DNA of 6,127 bases from an uncultured Rubritalea sp. (GCA_937951395.1 CALFBV010000211.1:1-6127), one strand, 5' to 3'. Numbered from the stretch's first letter, positions 1 through 5,823 are shown. Notes: generated by a model not told the origin, from the sequence alone. Numbers and translations: made by a program.

Positions 1-366
1 TTTAAGAAGAAGCAAGGTGATGAGGAAGTTACTGAGGAATCAGATGAAAAATCTACTTCAACTGATGCCGGTGCCGATGAAAATGCACAAGCAAGCAGAA
101 AGGCTAGTGATGAAGATGAACTCAAAGTAGTCATCGAACGCGAGATCAATCTTTGGACTCAAAAGCAATTTCCAGATTCCTCAGTTACGGTGAAATTTAT
201 CAATACCAATGCTGACGAGAGCAGGTTAGCGGTAGAGTATGTAGAGAAGAATTCCTCAGGCGAAGAGCAATCTAAAGAGCTAATCTTTGCTAAAGATGAG
301 TTCGGTATTTATATTTATAAAGATGCAGCAGGTATCCGCCAGATACGTGTTCGCGAACCAAAGTAA
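1..366 (+). CDS. C-terminal part of an unrecognised protein with acidic linker (partial at window start)
   Basis: The frame is open from base 1 and ends at TAA 364-366, giving 121 residues with no start in view. The first roughly 42 residues begin with a short lysine run and are then rich in Asp, Glu, Ser, Thr and Ala, which looks like a disordered linker. Residues from about 43 on look folded: a helix-like piece (LKVVIEREINLWTQKQF), then alternating strands ending in IRQIRVREPK. No hydrophobic segment is seen in the visible part. I do not recognise the family. A basic-acidic linker of this kind often follows an N-terminal membrane anchor, but that part lies outside the window. The stop is 2 bp before the recombinase start, so the two genes are probably co-transcribed. 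The codon pattern and continuous frame make it a real gene; its function is unknown. Confidence 0.75.
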   Translation, partial: FKKKQGDEEVTEESDEKSTSTDAGADENAQASRKASDEDELKVVIEREINLWTQKQFPDSSVTVKFINTNADESRLAVEYVEKNSSGEEQSKELIFAKDEFGIYIYKDAAGIRQIRVREPK

Positions 367-368
367 CA

Positions 369-1259
369 GTGAGCACCGAAAGGCTAATCGATACCTTCAT
401 TCTCTATCTCGCTACCGAGAGGGGACTGTCGTCATCGTATCAGCTTTCTGTTAGGCTGACGCTTGATAAGCTAGCAGCTTGGATGGAGTGGGGAAAACTT
501 AGCCCTAATGATGTCGGGACGGATGAGTTGGCTGCATTCCTAGCGACTCGCAAGAAAGATGGCCTCGCAGCGTCTTCGCTCCGCATTACGGTCATCCACC
601 TCAAAGTGTTCTGGAGATTTATCTCTGGTAGAAACTATGTCAGCATCGACGCCGCTGAGCCTCTGCTCGCTCCGAAGCCAAATGCCACCTTGCCAGATTC
701 AGTGCATGAGACATCAGTCGTGAAGCTTATCGACTGCATCGACACGATGAAGTTCTTAGGTAAACGAGACCGAGCTATCTTAGAGCTTTTCTATGCTTCC
801 GGTCTCCGCCTCTCAGAGGTGTGTGGAGCTAGACTGGAAAATTTAGACACGGAAGAGGGCTTCATCCGTGTGACAGGAAAGGGGAATAAGACCCGGATAG
901 TGCCTGTGGGGCTGCAGGCTAGGGCATCTATCGAGAGATATGTGAAGCTAGAGCGTCCCGAGCTAGTGAAGGCGAAGTCTTCTTCACATATTTTTCTTTC
1001 TGTTAGAGGTGGAGCCCTCAGTCCGGAAAGGATGCGTTCCATCGTGAAACAACGCGCACTAGCAGCTGGAATAGAATCTAAGATCTATCCACACCTACTG
1101 CGTCACTCCTTCGCTACGCATCTCCTGCAGAACGGTGCAGACCTCCGTGTGATCCAGGAAATGCTGGGTCATGCAGACATTTCCACCACCCAGATCTATG
1201 CTCATGTGGATCAGAAGCGGCTGAAGGCAACCCATAAGAAATTTCACCCTAGAGGATGA
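369..1259 (+). CDS. xerD: Tyrosine site-specific recombinase, XerC/XerD type
   Basis: Xer recombinases resolve chromosome dimers at dif in the cytoplasm, acting with FtsK at the septum. The protein has 296 residues, close to the usual 298. Residues 1-95 form the N-terminal SAM-like core-binding domain and about 105-290 the catalytic domain. All six active-site residues are visible: R147 (SGLRLSE), K171 (GKGNKTR), H242 and R245 (HLLRHSFATHLL), H268 (MLGHADISTT) and nucleophile Y277. The end (FHPRG) matches the HPR tail of Xer proteins. The GTG start at 369 fits the family N-terminus; no clear Shine-Dalgarno sequence precedes it, and coupling to the gene ending at 366 is likely. The stop abuts the convergent repressor gene. 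XerD is favoured over XerC only by general resemblance, so the symbol is tentative. It could also belong to an integrated element, but no other element gene is visible. Confidence 0.93.
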   Translation: MSTERLIDTFILYLATERGLSSSYQLSVRLTLDKLAAWMEWGKLSPNDVGTDELAAFLATRKKDGLAASSLRITVIHLKVFWRFISGRNYVSIDAAEPLLAPKPNATLPDSVHETSVVKLIDCIDTMKFLGKRDRAILELFYASGLRLSEVCGARLENLDTEEGFIRVTGKGNKTRIVPVGLQARASIERYVKLERPELVKAKSSSHIFLSVRGGALSPERMRSIVKQRALAAGIESKIYPHLLRHSFATHLLQNGADLRVIQEMLGHADISTTQIYAHVDQKRLKATHKKFHPRG

Positions 1260-1697
1260 TTAGATTCTGGCTTTAACTCTTTCTAACAGCTCAGGGTCCT
1301 CTTCTAGCTCTGAGATGAGGGAGGTGATGACATTTAGTGTGTCTTTAGAAACGTGATGTTCCATCCCCTCCACATCTCGGTAAATAGTTTCTTCATCGAG
1401 CTTAAAAAGGCGCAGGAATTTAGTCAGCATCTGGTGGCGCATGACGATGGCATTGGCGATGGTGTGTCCTTTCTCTGTTAGGATGGTGCTTTGGTATTTT
1501 TTATGAACTACCAGCCCCTCAGTATCTAGCTTTTGGAGCATGTTGGTGACGCTGGCTTGGGAGATGCCTAGGTTCTTAGAGACATCCACAGGTCTGGCGT
1601 ATCCTTTGTCTTCGATAAGCAGCAGGATCTGCTCCAAGTAGTCATCCATCGCTACGGAGCCACTAGTTCGCAAGTTCTTAGAAGTTTTTGCTGTCAT
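1260..1697 (-). CDS. mntR: MntR/DtxR-family metal-dependent transcriptional repressor
   Basis: This 145-residue protein should sense Mn2+ (possibly Fe2+) and repress metal-uptake genes. Residues 17-80 form the winged helix-turn-helix (MDDYLEQI, then ISQASVTNMLQKLD as recognition helix, then the LTEKG wing); 81-145 form the dimerisation and metal-binding helices. By alignment from memory with Bacillus subtilis MntR, all six metal ligands are kept: D19, E22, H88, E110, E113 and H114 (DVEGMEHH). The C-terminal SH3-like domain of DtxR/IdeR is absent, so it is the short MntR form. There is a basic extension of about 16 residues before the conserved MDDY; the internal ATG at residue 17 is an alternative start, and neither start has a convincing ribosome site. 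It lies 9 bp downstream of nagZ in the same direction, so co-transcription is likely. Its stop codon is adjacent to that of the convergent recombinase gene. No transporter gene is next to it, so its targets are unknown. Confidence 0.9.
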   Translation of the reverse strand: MTAKTSKNLRTSGSVAMDDYLEQILLLIEDKGYARPVDVSKNLGISQASVTNMLQKLDTEGLVVHKKYQSTILTEKGHTIANAIVMRHQMLTKFLRLFKLDEETIYRDVEGMEHHVSKDTLNVITSLISELEEDPELLERVKARI

Positions 1698-1706
1698 CTG
1701 TTAGGG

Positions 1707-2816
1707 TTAGTATTGTTGCACAGGACTGAACTTTTCTCCACTAGAGTCATCAGTCCGTCTTGCGGCTTCTTCACCTAAAGTATCGATCCGTAGCTGCCTG
1801 ACTTCATCATCATATTTATCCCACAGTTTACGTTTGAAGTCAGGAGACGAGACGATTTTTTTCTTCAGCTTCTCCACTCTCCCGAGCGAGACGTCGATGG
1901 TCTGGTTGGGCACTTTTTTGATCGCGTCCAGTGCTATCTGAGCAGTGTCAGTATTGTGACAGATCATCGCCATATCATTTCCCGCCTCTATCGCCATCTG
2001 CACATCGGGTCCTCTCCCGTAGGTATTCACAATGGCTCCCATGTCTAGGTCATCTGTCATGATCACGCCTTCGAACCCTAATTGGTTCCTCAGTAGATTA
2101 GTGAGTAAGTTCTTAGAGAATGATCCCGGAAGTCCCGGAGTATCTGGATCTAGTGCAGAGAAATGTGCGTGGCAGCTCATAATGCTGTCTAGCACAGGCA
2201 TAAGGGCGGTGTAGGGGAGTAAGTCAGAAGTCATCAGGTCTTCTTTAGTCTTTTTCACAAATGGAAGCTCGTGATGGGGATCCACATCTGCGAGTCCGCA
2301 TGAGGGAAAGTGCTTCGCGCATGAGAGCACTTTTCCATGACGCATGTTACTATTAAAAATACCAGCATTCGTAATCACCTCTTGTGCATCGGTGCCGTAG
2401 CAGCGGCCCTGCATAGCATTGTCGGAATCGTCATCATAGGAAATGTCGAGCACCGGGCAGAGGTTCATGTTAACTCCTAGCTGACGCAAAATATCTGCCG
2501 TGATCATCCCATGTCTGGCAATGAGTCCACCTATTTTCTTGAGGTCACCAGCCTTCCTGAGCTGCTGAGCGGATGGCGGCTCGTTAGCTATTGCACGGGT
2601 GCGGGTGACTCGGCCGCCTTCTTGGTCGATCGTGATCAGAGGTTCTATGTCACAGATGTCTTTAAGCGAATCCGTGAGTGCGCGGAACTGCTCAGCGGAC
2701 TCCACATTCCTTCCGAACATGACAAAGCCACCAGGTTGAATTTTCTTAAATAAAGAAATTTCATCAGAGGTAAGTTTTAGTCCATTCACTCCAAGTAATA
2801 ATAACTGTCCATGCAT
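1707..2816 (-). CDS. nagZ: Beta-N-acetylhexosaminidase, glycoside hydrolase family 3 (NagZ type)
   Basis: NagZ removes N-acetylglucosamine from GlcNAc-anhydroMurNAc muropeptides in the cytosol during peptidoglycan recycling. The protein has 369 residues (E. coli NagZ has 341) and no signal peptide, as expected for a cytosolic enzyme. It starts directly in the GH3 TIM barrel. Visible motifs are PGGFVMFGRN (28-37), DQEGGRV (64-70), KHFP (168-171), the Asp-x-His acid/base loop D179-P-H181, and TDDLDMGA (254-261), in which D255 is the expected nucleophile. The usual KHFPGHG reads KHFPSCG here (S172, C173), an uncommon substitution beside the substrate-binding Lys-His pair. The last 25 or so residues are a polar tail beyond the barrel. 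The ATG at 2814-2816 leaves a natural barrel N-terminus but has no Shine-Dalgarno sequence. It is the first gene of a probable nagZ-mntR transcript from the 2817-2900 spacer. Confidence 0.93.
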   Translation of the reverse strand: MHGQLLLLGVNGLKLTSDEISLFKKIQPGGFVMFGRNVESAEQFRALTDSLKDICDIEPLITIDQEGGRVTRTRAIANEPPSAQQLRKAGDLKKIGGLIARHGMITADILRQLGVNMNLCPVLDISYDDDSDNAMQGRCYGTDAQEVITNAGIFNSNMRHGKVLSCAKHFPSCGLADVDPHHELPFVKKTKEDLMTSDLLPYTALMPVLDSIMSCHAHFSALDPDTPGLPGSFSKNLLTNLLRNQLGFEGVIMTDDLDMGAIVNTYGRGPDVQMAIEAGNDMAMICHNTDTAQIALDAIKKVPNQTIDVSLGRVEKLKKKIVSSPDFKRKLWDKYDDEVRQLRIDTLGEEAARRTDDSSGEKFSPVQQY

Positions 2817-2900
2817 GATGTGAATACTTTGTGCCGTGCATAGAAAATTGCAAGTTTAGCTTTTCATTTGCACTTAGTCGCATCATTTTAGTGGTGAAAT
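2817..2900. promoter_or_regulatory. Divergent spacer between nagZ and the DUF3592-like gene, presumed to hold both promoters
   Basis: The only non-coding DNA between two divergently read genes, 84 bp and A+T-rich, so promoters for both transcripts should lie here or just inside the genes. I found no convincing -35/-10 pair on either strand. On the minus strand TTGCAA (2848-2853) stands 18 bp before a poor -10 (AAGTAT), which is weak support. An imperfect inverted repeat sits in the middle (listed separately). Confidence 0.4.
2836..2873. repeat. Imperfect inverted repeat in the nagZ/DUF3592 spacer
   Basis: The left arm GTGCATAGAAAA (2836-2847) is mirrored by TTTTCATTTGCAC (2861-2873), whose reverse complement is GTGCAAATGAAAA; the centre is 13 nt. 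The GTGCA ends and the AAAA inner ends match, with mismatches and a one-base offset between. Its place between divergent starts would suit an operator for a dimeric regulator, for instance the neighbouring MntR, but it does not clearly match a known MntR or DtxR box. Confidence 0.4.
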
Positions 2901-3404
2901 ATGGAAGAGAAAAGCAAAGCAGGCTCATTTTATCTCGCAGGTATCGGTCTTGCCGTTGCGCTGATTGGTGCTGTATTTGTCTATCTGCTATGGAATAGCT
3001 ATTCAAAGGCTAAGGCTACTAGAGGATGGACGGAAACAGAGTGTCTAGTGATCAGATCTAAGGTGAAGGAGAGGTCGGCGAAGAACATCACTAGAGAATT
3101 CAGCTGGAGTATAGAATACATTTATGATTTCGATGGTGTGTCATATACTAGTAAGCTCTACACTCTTCGCGGATCGAAGTGGGGTTCTTCTAGGAAAGAT
3201 ACTTTATTTTTGATGAGTAAATATCCAAAGGATGAAAAAGCAATGTGTTTTGTGAATCCAGCCGAACCCTCAGAAGCCATCCTTGAGCACGATTCTAAAG
3301 CCGCAGGCTACAGTATTTGGTTTCCCATGCTCTTCGTAATTGGCGGGCTAGGTATCATGATCAGTTCCTTGCGAGGCTTTAAAATTAAATTCATGCCATG
3401 CTGA
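2901..3404 (+). CDS. DUF3592-like membrane protein
   Basis: The protein has 167 residues with two predicted membrane segments, about 10-32 (YLAGIGLAVALIGAVFVYLL) and 136-157 (GYSIWFPMLFVIGGLGIMIS). The domain between them (about 33-135) is mostly beta-strand. It shows the DUF3592 pattern: a Trp-Thr start (GWTETECLVIRSKV), a Tyr-rich strand ending in DFDGVSY, a YPKDEKAMCFVNP segment matching the family's 'Tyr-Pro ... valine-rich strand ... Asn/Asp-Pro', and PSEAIL. The family has no established biochemical role, so the family call rests on pattern and topology only. The ATG at 2901 has at best a weak ribosome site (GGTGA, 2893-2897, very close). Its stop overlaps the next start in ATGCTGA (3398-3404), so translational coupling with the PAP2-like gene is expected. 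Confidence 0.75.
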   Translation: MEEKSKAGSFYLAGIGLAVALIGAVFVYLLWNSYSKAKATRGWTETECLVIRSKVKERSAKNITREFSWSIEYIYDFDGVSYTSKLYTLRGSKWGSSRKDTLFLMSKYPKDEKAMCFVNPAEPSEAILEHDSKAAGYSIWFPMLFVIGGLGIMISSLRGFKIKFMPC

Positions 3405-4021
3405 ACACCAAACAAATAATGTGCCGTGTGTACAGTGGGATTCTAGTAGTTATCTGGATTCTCGCACCCTATGTTATTCTCCAACACGTAGAGATTTTCC
3501 CTGTGATATGGATGCCTCAGCTAAGCTTTGATGAGGCGATCCCTGTCTACTTCCAGAGCATTTGGTTCTATTACTCATTTTATCTTCTATTAGGTCTAGT
3601 GGGACTCCTTGTAGAGAAGAAGGTTTTCATTCAGTATCTCTATACGATCGGCTGGGTGACGGCAGTCTCACATGCCTTTTTCCTATTTATGCCAAATGGA
3701 GTCAGTCGTGCAGACATAGATATTCAGACCGCTCCCGCGATGTATCAGATGTTAGTTAGCATCGATCAGCCCAGAAATACTCTGCCGTCTCTACACGCGT
3801 CACTCTCCGTTGTCGCAGCCATTGCCATACAGTTTTCCATAAATTTTCCTAAATGGAGTAAACTGCTCATCTGGCTATGGGTGCTAGTCATTTTCTGGTC
3901 CACCATAGCCCTACGTCAGCAAGTCTCGCTCGACCTAGTTTGTGGTGGTATCATTGCCGCCATCGTCTGGTGGAGAGTCTCTCTGAGTAATGAGCTAAAG
4001 CATCATGGAGTAGGGGGATAG
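3398..4021 (+). CDS. PAP2-superfamily membrane protein, probably lacking the catalytic nucleophile
   Basis: The protein has 207 residues with about six hydrophobic segments (roughly 11-29, 54-73, 77-97, 132-148, 155-172 and 178-194), as in lipid-phosphate phosphatases and related phosphotransferases of the PAP2 superfamily. The conserved block DQPRNTLPSLHASLS (123-137) contains the PSxH motif with H133. The third motif, normally of the form S/T...K-Q-H-Y-x-x-D with the nucleophilic His, reads STIALRQQVSLD: S168, R173, Q174, then Q175 (codon CAA, 3920-3922) where His is expected, with D179 kept. If the alignment is right, the protein would not form the phospho-histidine intermediate and may be a non-catalytic or altered member. 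No signal peptide is needed. The start overlaps the upstream gene by 7 bp and has no Shine-Dalgarno sequence, so reinitiation is likely. The substrate, if any, cannot be named. Confidence 0.8.
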   Translation: MLNTKQIMCRVYSGILVVIWILAPYVILQHVEIFPVIWMPQLSFDEAIPVYFQSIWFYYSFYLLLGLVGLLVEKKVFIQYLYTIGWVTAVSHAFFLFMPNGVSRADIDIQTAPAMYQMLVSIDQPRNTLPSLHASLSVVAAIAIQFSINFPKWSKLLIWLWVLVIFWSTIALRQQVSLDLVCGGIIAAIVWWRVSLSNELKHHGVGG

Positions 4022-4090
4022 AATGCTCTTAGTGTTATTCGTAATAGAACTGTCAATTGATAATTTTTTCGTAAGGTCTATTTTTGAGTG

Positions 4091-4492
4091 ATGCGAAATA
4101 CTCACCGAATTCTATTCGGTCCTCTCAATCGTTACGTTCCAAGCATCTGCTTTGTCATCGCATCTATCTACTTGGGTAAAGCGCACGGTCATGGAACTAG
4201 GTTATAATACTTCTGCGGCAGCTGCTGATTATTATAAGGACGGGAAGCAGGATCTCATCATAAACAGTTTTAAAGCCGAAGGGCTGCTTAGTAACTCAGT
4301 GGTATGAATCAGTATCCCTTATCAGCTGAAAAATACGAAGTATTGGGTTCGGCATATTTTTGCGGATAAAGATGCAGGCGGCGGAAGCCACTATTTCGGA
4401 TTTGGTGATATGGATGGTGATGGGTATCTAGATTTGCTCAATGCAGGAAGGGGGCGAAAAACGTCGTTTAGTATGAGAATCCTGTGAAATAG
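4091..4492 (+). pseudogene. Remnant of a secreted FG-GAP/VCBS-repeat protein gene
   Basis: The ATG at 4091 opens a 38-codon frame with a signal-peptide-like start (MRNTHRILFG, then a hydrophobic run). Before its stop at 4205-4207 the recognisable protein has moved to another frame. That frame (codons starting at 4173) reads WVKRTVMELGYNTSAAAADY then KDGKQDLIIN, a first FG-GAP blade whose calcium loop has lost an acidic residue. It hits TGA at 4305-4307, then resumes in the same frame with WVRHIFADKDAGGGSHYF and GDMDGDGYLDLLNAG (about 4344-4445), a well-kept DxDGDGxxD calcium loop. A further shift puts the typical ending YENPVK plus stop in the third frame (4472-4492). At least two frameshifts and one nonsense codon mark it as dead. 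Two blades in about 130 codons is far shorter than a full propeller, so an internal deletion is likely. Sequencing error could explain one lesion, hardly all three. Confidence 0.72.
4104..4120. repeat. Perfect 7-bp inverted repeat with 3-nt centre
   Basis: ACCGAAT (4104-4110) and ATTCGGT (4114-4120) flank TCT. It could fold as a small hairpin or serve as a dyad binding site. No T-run follows on the plus strand, so it is not an obvious terminator. It lies in the signal-peptide part of the FG-GAP remnant and could be chance. Confidence 0.45.
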
Positions 4493-4543
4493 AGACCAAT
4501 CTGCCTCGACTGCCAGTTGACAATTCGCCTGCAATGAGGCATT

Positions 4544-4549
4544 TATAAT
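4544..4549 (+). promoter_or_regulatory. Perfect -10 hexamer immediately upstream of pdxJ, possible leaderless start
   Basis: TATAAT ends 5 bp before the pdxJ ATG (4555). Initiation from it would fall at or beside the A of the start codon, giving a leaderless mRNA. This fits the lack of a usable Shine-Dalgarno sequence (GAGG at 4536-4539 is 15 nt from the ATG). A perfect TTGACA sits at 4517-4522, but the 21-bp spacing is too long for a standard sigma-70 promoter, so the pair may not work together. Confidence 0.4.
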
Positions 4550-4554
4550 CCAAT

Positions 4555-5319
4555 ATGAACTTACAACTAGGTGTAAATATAGATCACGTAGCGACACTTC
4601 GACAGGCTCGCTACGCACTACTCCCAGACTCCCCAAATGCAGAACCTTCTCCGGTGGATGCTGCAGAAGATGCTAAACTCGGCGGTGCTGACTCCATTAC
4701 GATCCATGTAAGAGGGGACAGACGTCACATGCAAGAGGCTGATGCGTATCGCATAAAGGAGTCCACAGATCTGCCAATCAATTTCGAAATGGGCAACACT
4801 CAAGAGATGATAGACATCGCTCTGAAGCTAAAGCCTACATATGTCTGCCTAGTGCCGGAGACGCGTGAGGAAGTAACTACTGAGGGTGGGCTCGATGTAG
4901 CTGGACTCTATGATGAGTTAGCTCCAACGGTGAAAACTCTCCAAGATGCAGGGATCAAAATCAGCATGTTTATTGATCCTGTGAATGTCCAGATAGAAGC
5001 ATCGGCAAAGATAGGGGCAGAGATGGTGGAGCTACACACCGGCTGCTTCGCAAATGCTGAGCCAGGTTGTGAACGTTCTGAAGAGCTAGATCGGCTCAGG
5101 ATTTCAGCAGTGGCTGGTCACAAATTAAGCCTTCAGGTGAATGCTGGACATGGGATTAACTACGAGAATATTCGTGACATTCATGCTGTGCCACATTTAA
5201 CGGAACTCAACATCGGGCACTCCATCGTGGCCCGCTCAGTCAGGATAGGATTCCAGCAGGCTGTGGCAGAAATGCGTGAGCTGATGCAGGGCTACAAGTC
5301 AGAAGGAAAGCCGGTATGA
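4555..5319 (+). CDS. pdxJ: Pyridoxine 5'-phosphate synthase
   Basis: PdxJ condenses 1-deoxyxylulose 5-phosphate with 3-amino-2-oxopropyl phosphate to pyridoxine 5'-phosphate, the last ring-forming step of the DXP-dependent vitamin B6 pathway, in the cytosol. The protein has 254 residues (about 243 in E. coli) and is a TIM barrel throughout. Characteristic blocks are LGVNIDHVATLRQAR (5-19), GADSITIHVRGDRRH (44-58) with catalytic H51, INFEMG with E78, CLVPETREEVTTEGGLDVAG (98-117), HTGC (161-164), VNAGHGINY (195-203) with H199, and ELNIGHSIVARSV (217-229). The loop after R19 (ALLPDSPNAEPSP) is longer than in E. coli; this accounts for much of the extra length. The start is fixed by the family N-terminus. 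Its TGA overlaps the acpS ATG in ATGA (5316-5319), giving a translationally coupled pair as found in many bacteria. Confidence 0.97.
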   Translation: MNLQLGVNIDHVATLRQARYALLPDSPNAEPSPVDAAEDAKLGGADSITIHVRGDRRHMQEADAYRIKESTDLPINFEMGNTQEMIDIALKLKPTYVCLVPETREEVTTEGGLDVAGLYDELAPTVKTLQDAGIKISMFIDPVNVQIEASAKIGAEMVELHTGCFANAEPGCERSEELDRLRISAVAGHKLSLQVNAGHGINYENIRDIHAVPHLTELNIGHSIVARSVRIGFQQAVAEMRELMQGYKSEGKPV

Positions 5320-5702
5320 ATTTACTAGGGATCGGGATTGATGTTGTGGAGGTGGAGCGTATTGATTCTTCGATAGATGAATTTGGAGACAAATTTCTAC
5401 AACGCATTTTCACTAAGGCTGAGCAGGATTACTGTCAGTCACAGAAGCGGTCATCCATCCATTTTGCCGCAAGATTTGCCGCAAAAGAAGCCATAGCAAA
5501 AGCATTTGGAACAGGAATAGGAAAAGAGATATCTTGGCTAGATATGGAGATCCTAAGGCAGCCATCTGGCGAGCCAAAGGTTCTGATGTCAGGTGAAGGT
5601 AAGAAATACGCGGAAAAGATGAAAGTGGCGGATATTAAGATAAGTCTCACACATGCAGAGCACTATGCCGCAGCAAATGCAGTGGTTCTCACCAAGGGCT
5701 AG
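5316..5702 (+). CDS. acpS: Holo-[acyl-carrier-protein] synthase
   Basis: AcpS transfers 4'-phosphopantetheine from coenzyme A to the conserved serine of apo-acyl carrier protein, activating it for fatty-acid synthesis in the cytosol. The protein has 128 residues, the usual size for this trimeric family. It shows GIGIDVVEVERI (5-16) with magnesium ligand D9, FTKAEQDYC (32-40), FAARFAAKEAIAKAFGTGIG (50-69) with ligand E58, and the closing ISLTHAEHYAAA (109-120). It is complete, with no lesions. The start overlaps pdxJ by 4 bp and has one of the better ribosome sites in the window (AAGGA, 5303-5307, 8 nt from the ATG). It is the last gene of the pdxJ-acpS transcript; a hairpin follows just after the stop codon. 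Confidence 0.97.
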   Translation: MNLLGIGIDVVEVERIDSSIDEFGDKFLQRIFTKAEQDYCQSQKRSSIHFAARFAAKEAIAKAFGTGIGKEISWLDMEILRQPSGEPKVLMSGEGKKYAEKMKVADIKISLTHAEHYAAANAVVLTKG

Positions 5703-5703
5703 A

Positions 5704-5748
5704 GTGCGGGTAAAAATAATCACAAAAACTACCTTTTTATCCTTGCAC
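5704..5748 (+). terminator. Hairpin directly after acpS, possible weak terminator
   Basis: GTGCGGGTAAAAA (5704-5716) can pair with TTTTTATCC (5734-5742) and, past a 2-nt TT bulge, GCAC (5745-5748): 13 pairs including one G-T wobble, with a 17-nt loop. It begins 2 bp after the acpS stop. Only TTT follows, so it is a weak intrinsic terminator at best; it may protect the 3' end of the pdxJ-acpS mRNA. Confidence 0.35.
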
Positions 5749-5788
5749 TTTCTGCGGATTCTGACACTTTCCCGCTCGTCGCAAGAGG

Positions 5789-5818
5789 TTTCCACACTAA
5801 GCACCCCTTCGCTACATT
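5789..5818 (+). promoter_or_regulatory. Candidate promoter for the tRNA-Asn gene
   Basis: TTTCCA (5789-5794) and TACATT (5813-5818) each match the sigma-70 consensus at four of six positions and are 18 bp apart. Initiation would be expected about 7 nt later, near the first base of the tRNA (5824), leaving almost no 5' leader. The match is weak. Confidence 0.25.
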
Positions 5819-5823
5819 TAAAT

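Noticed and set aside
349..358. Perfect palindrome GTTCGCGAAC just before the recombinase start, as an operator or recombination site
   Set aside because: It lies within the coding end of the preceding gene and is only 10 bp; it lacks the spaced arms of a dif site.
1700..1710. GTTAGGGTTAG between nagZ and mntR as a DtxR/IdeR-type operator
   Set aside because: It resembles one half of the TTAGGTTAG iron box with an inserted base and has no matching opposite half; it also overlaps the nagZ stop codon. Likely chance.
2511..2753. Plus-strand open frame of 80 codons inside nagZ
   Set aside because: It lies wholly antisense to a clear GH3 gene with intact motifs, has no ribosome site and shows no family features; the same applies to the other antisense frames over xerD, pdxJ and acpS.
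4052..4090. TTGACA on the minus strand (4052-4057) and a short T-run after TCAATTGA as a promoter or terminator
   Set aside because: No acceptable -10 at 16-18 bp on the minus strand, and the 8-bp palindrome has no loop, so it is not a plausible terminator.
4305..4307. In-frame TGA in the FG-GAP remnant as a possible selenocysteine codon
   Set aside because: The same remnant also has frameshifts before and after it, so simple decay explains the stop; FG-GAP proteins are not known selenoproteins and no SECIS-like hairpin is evident.
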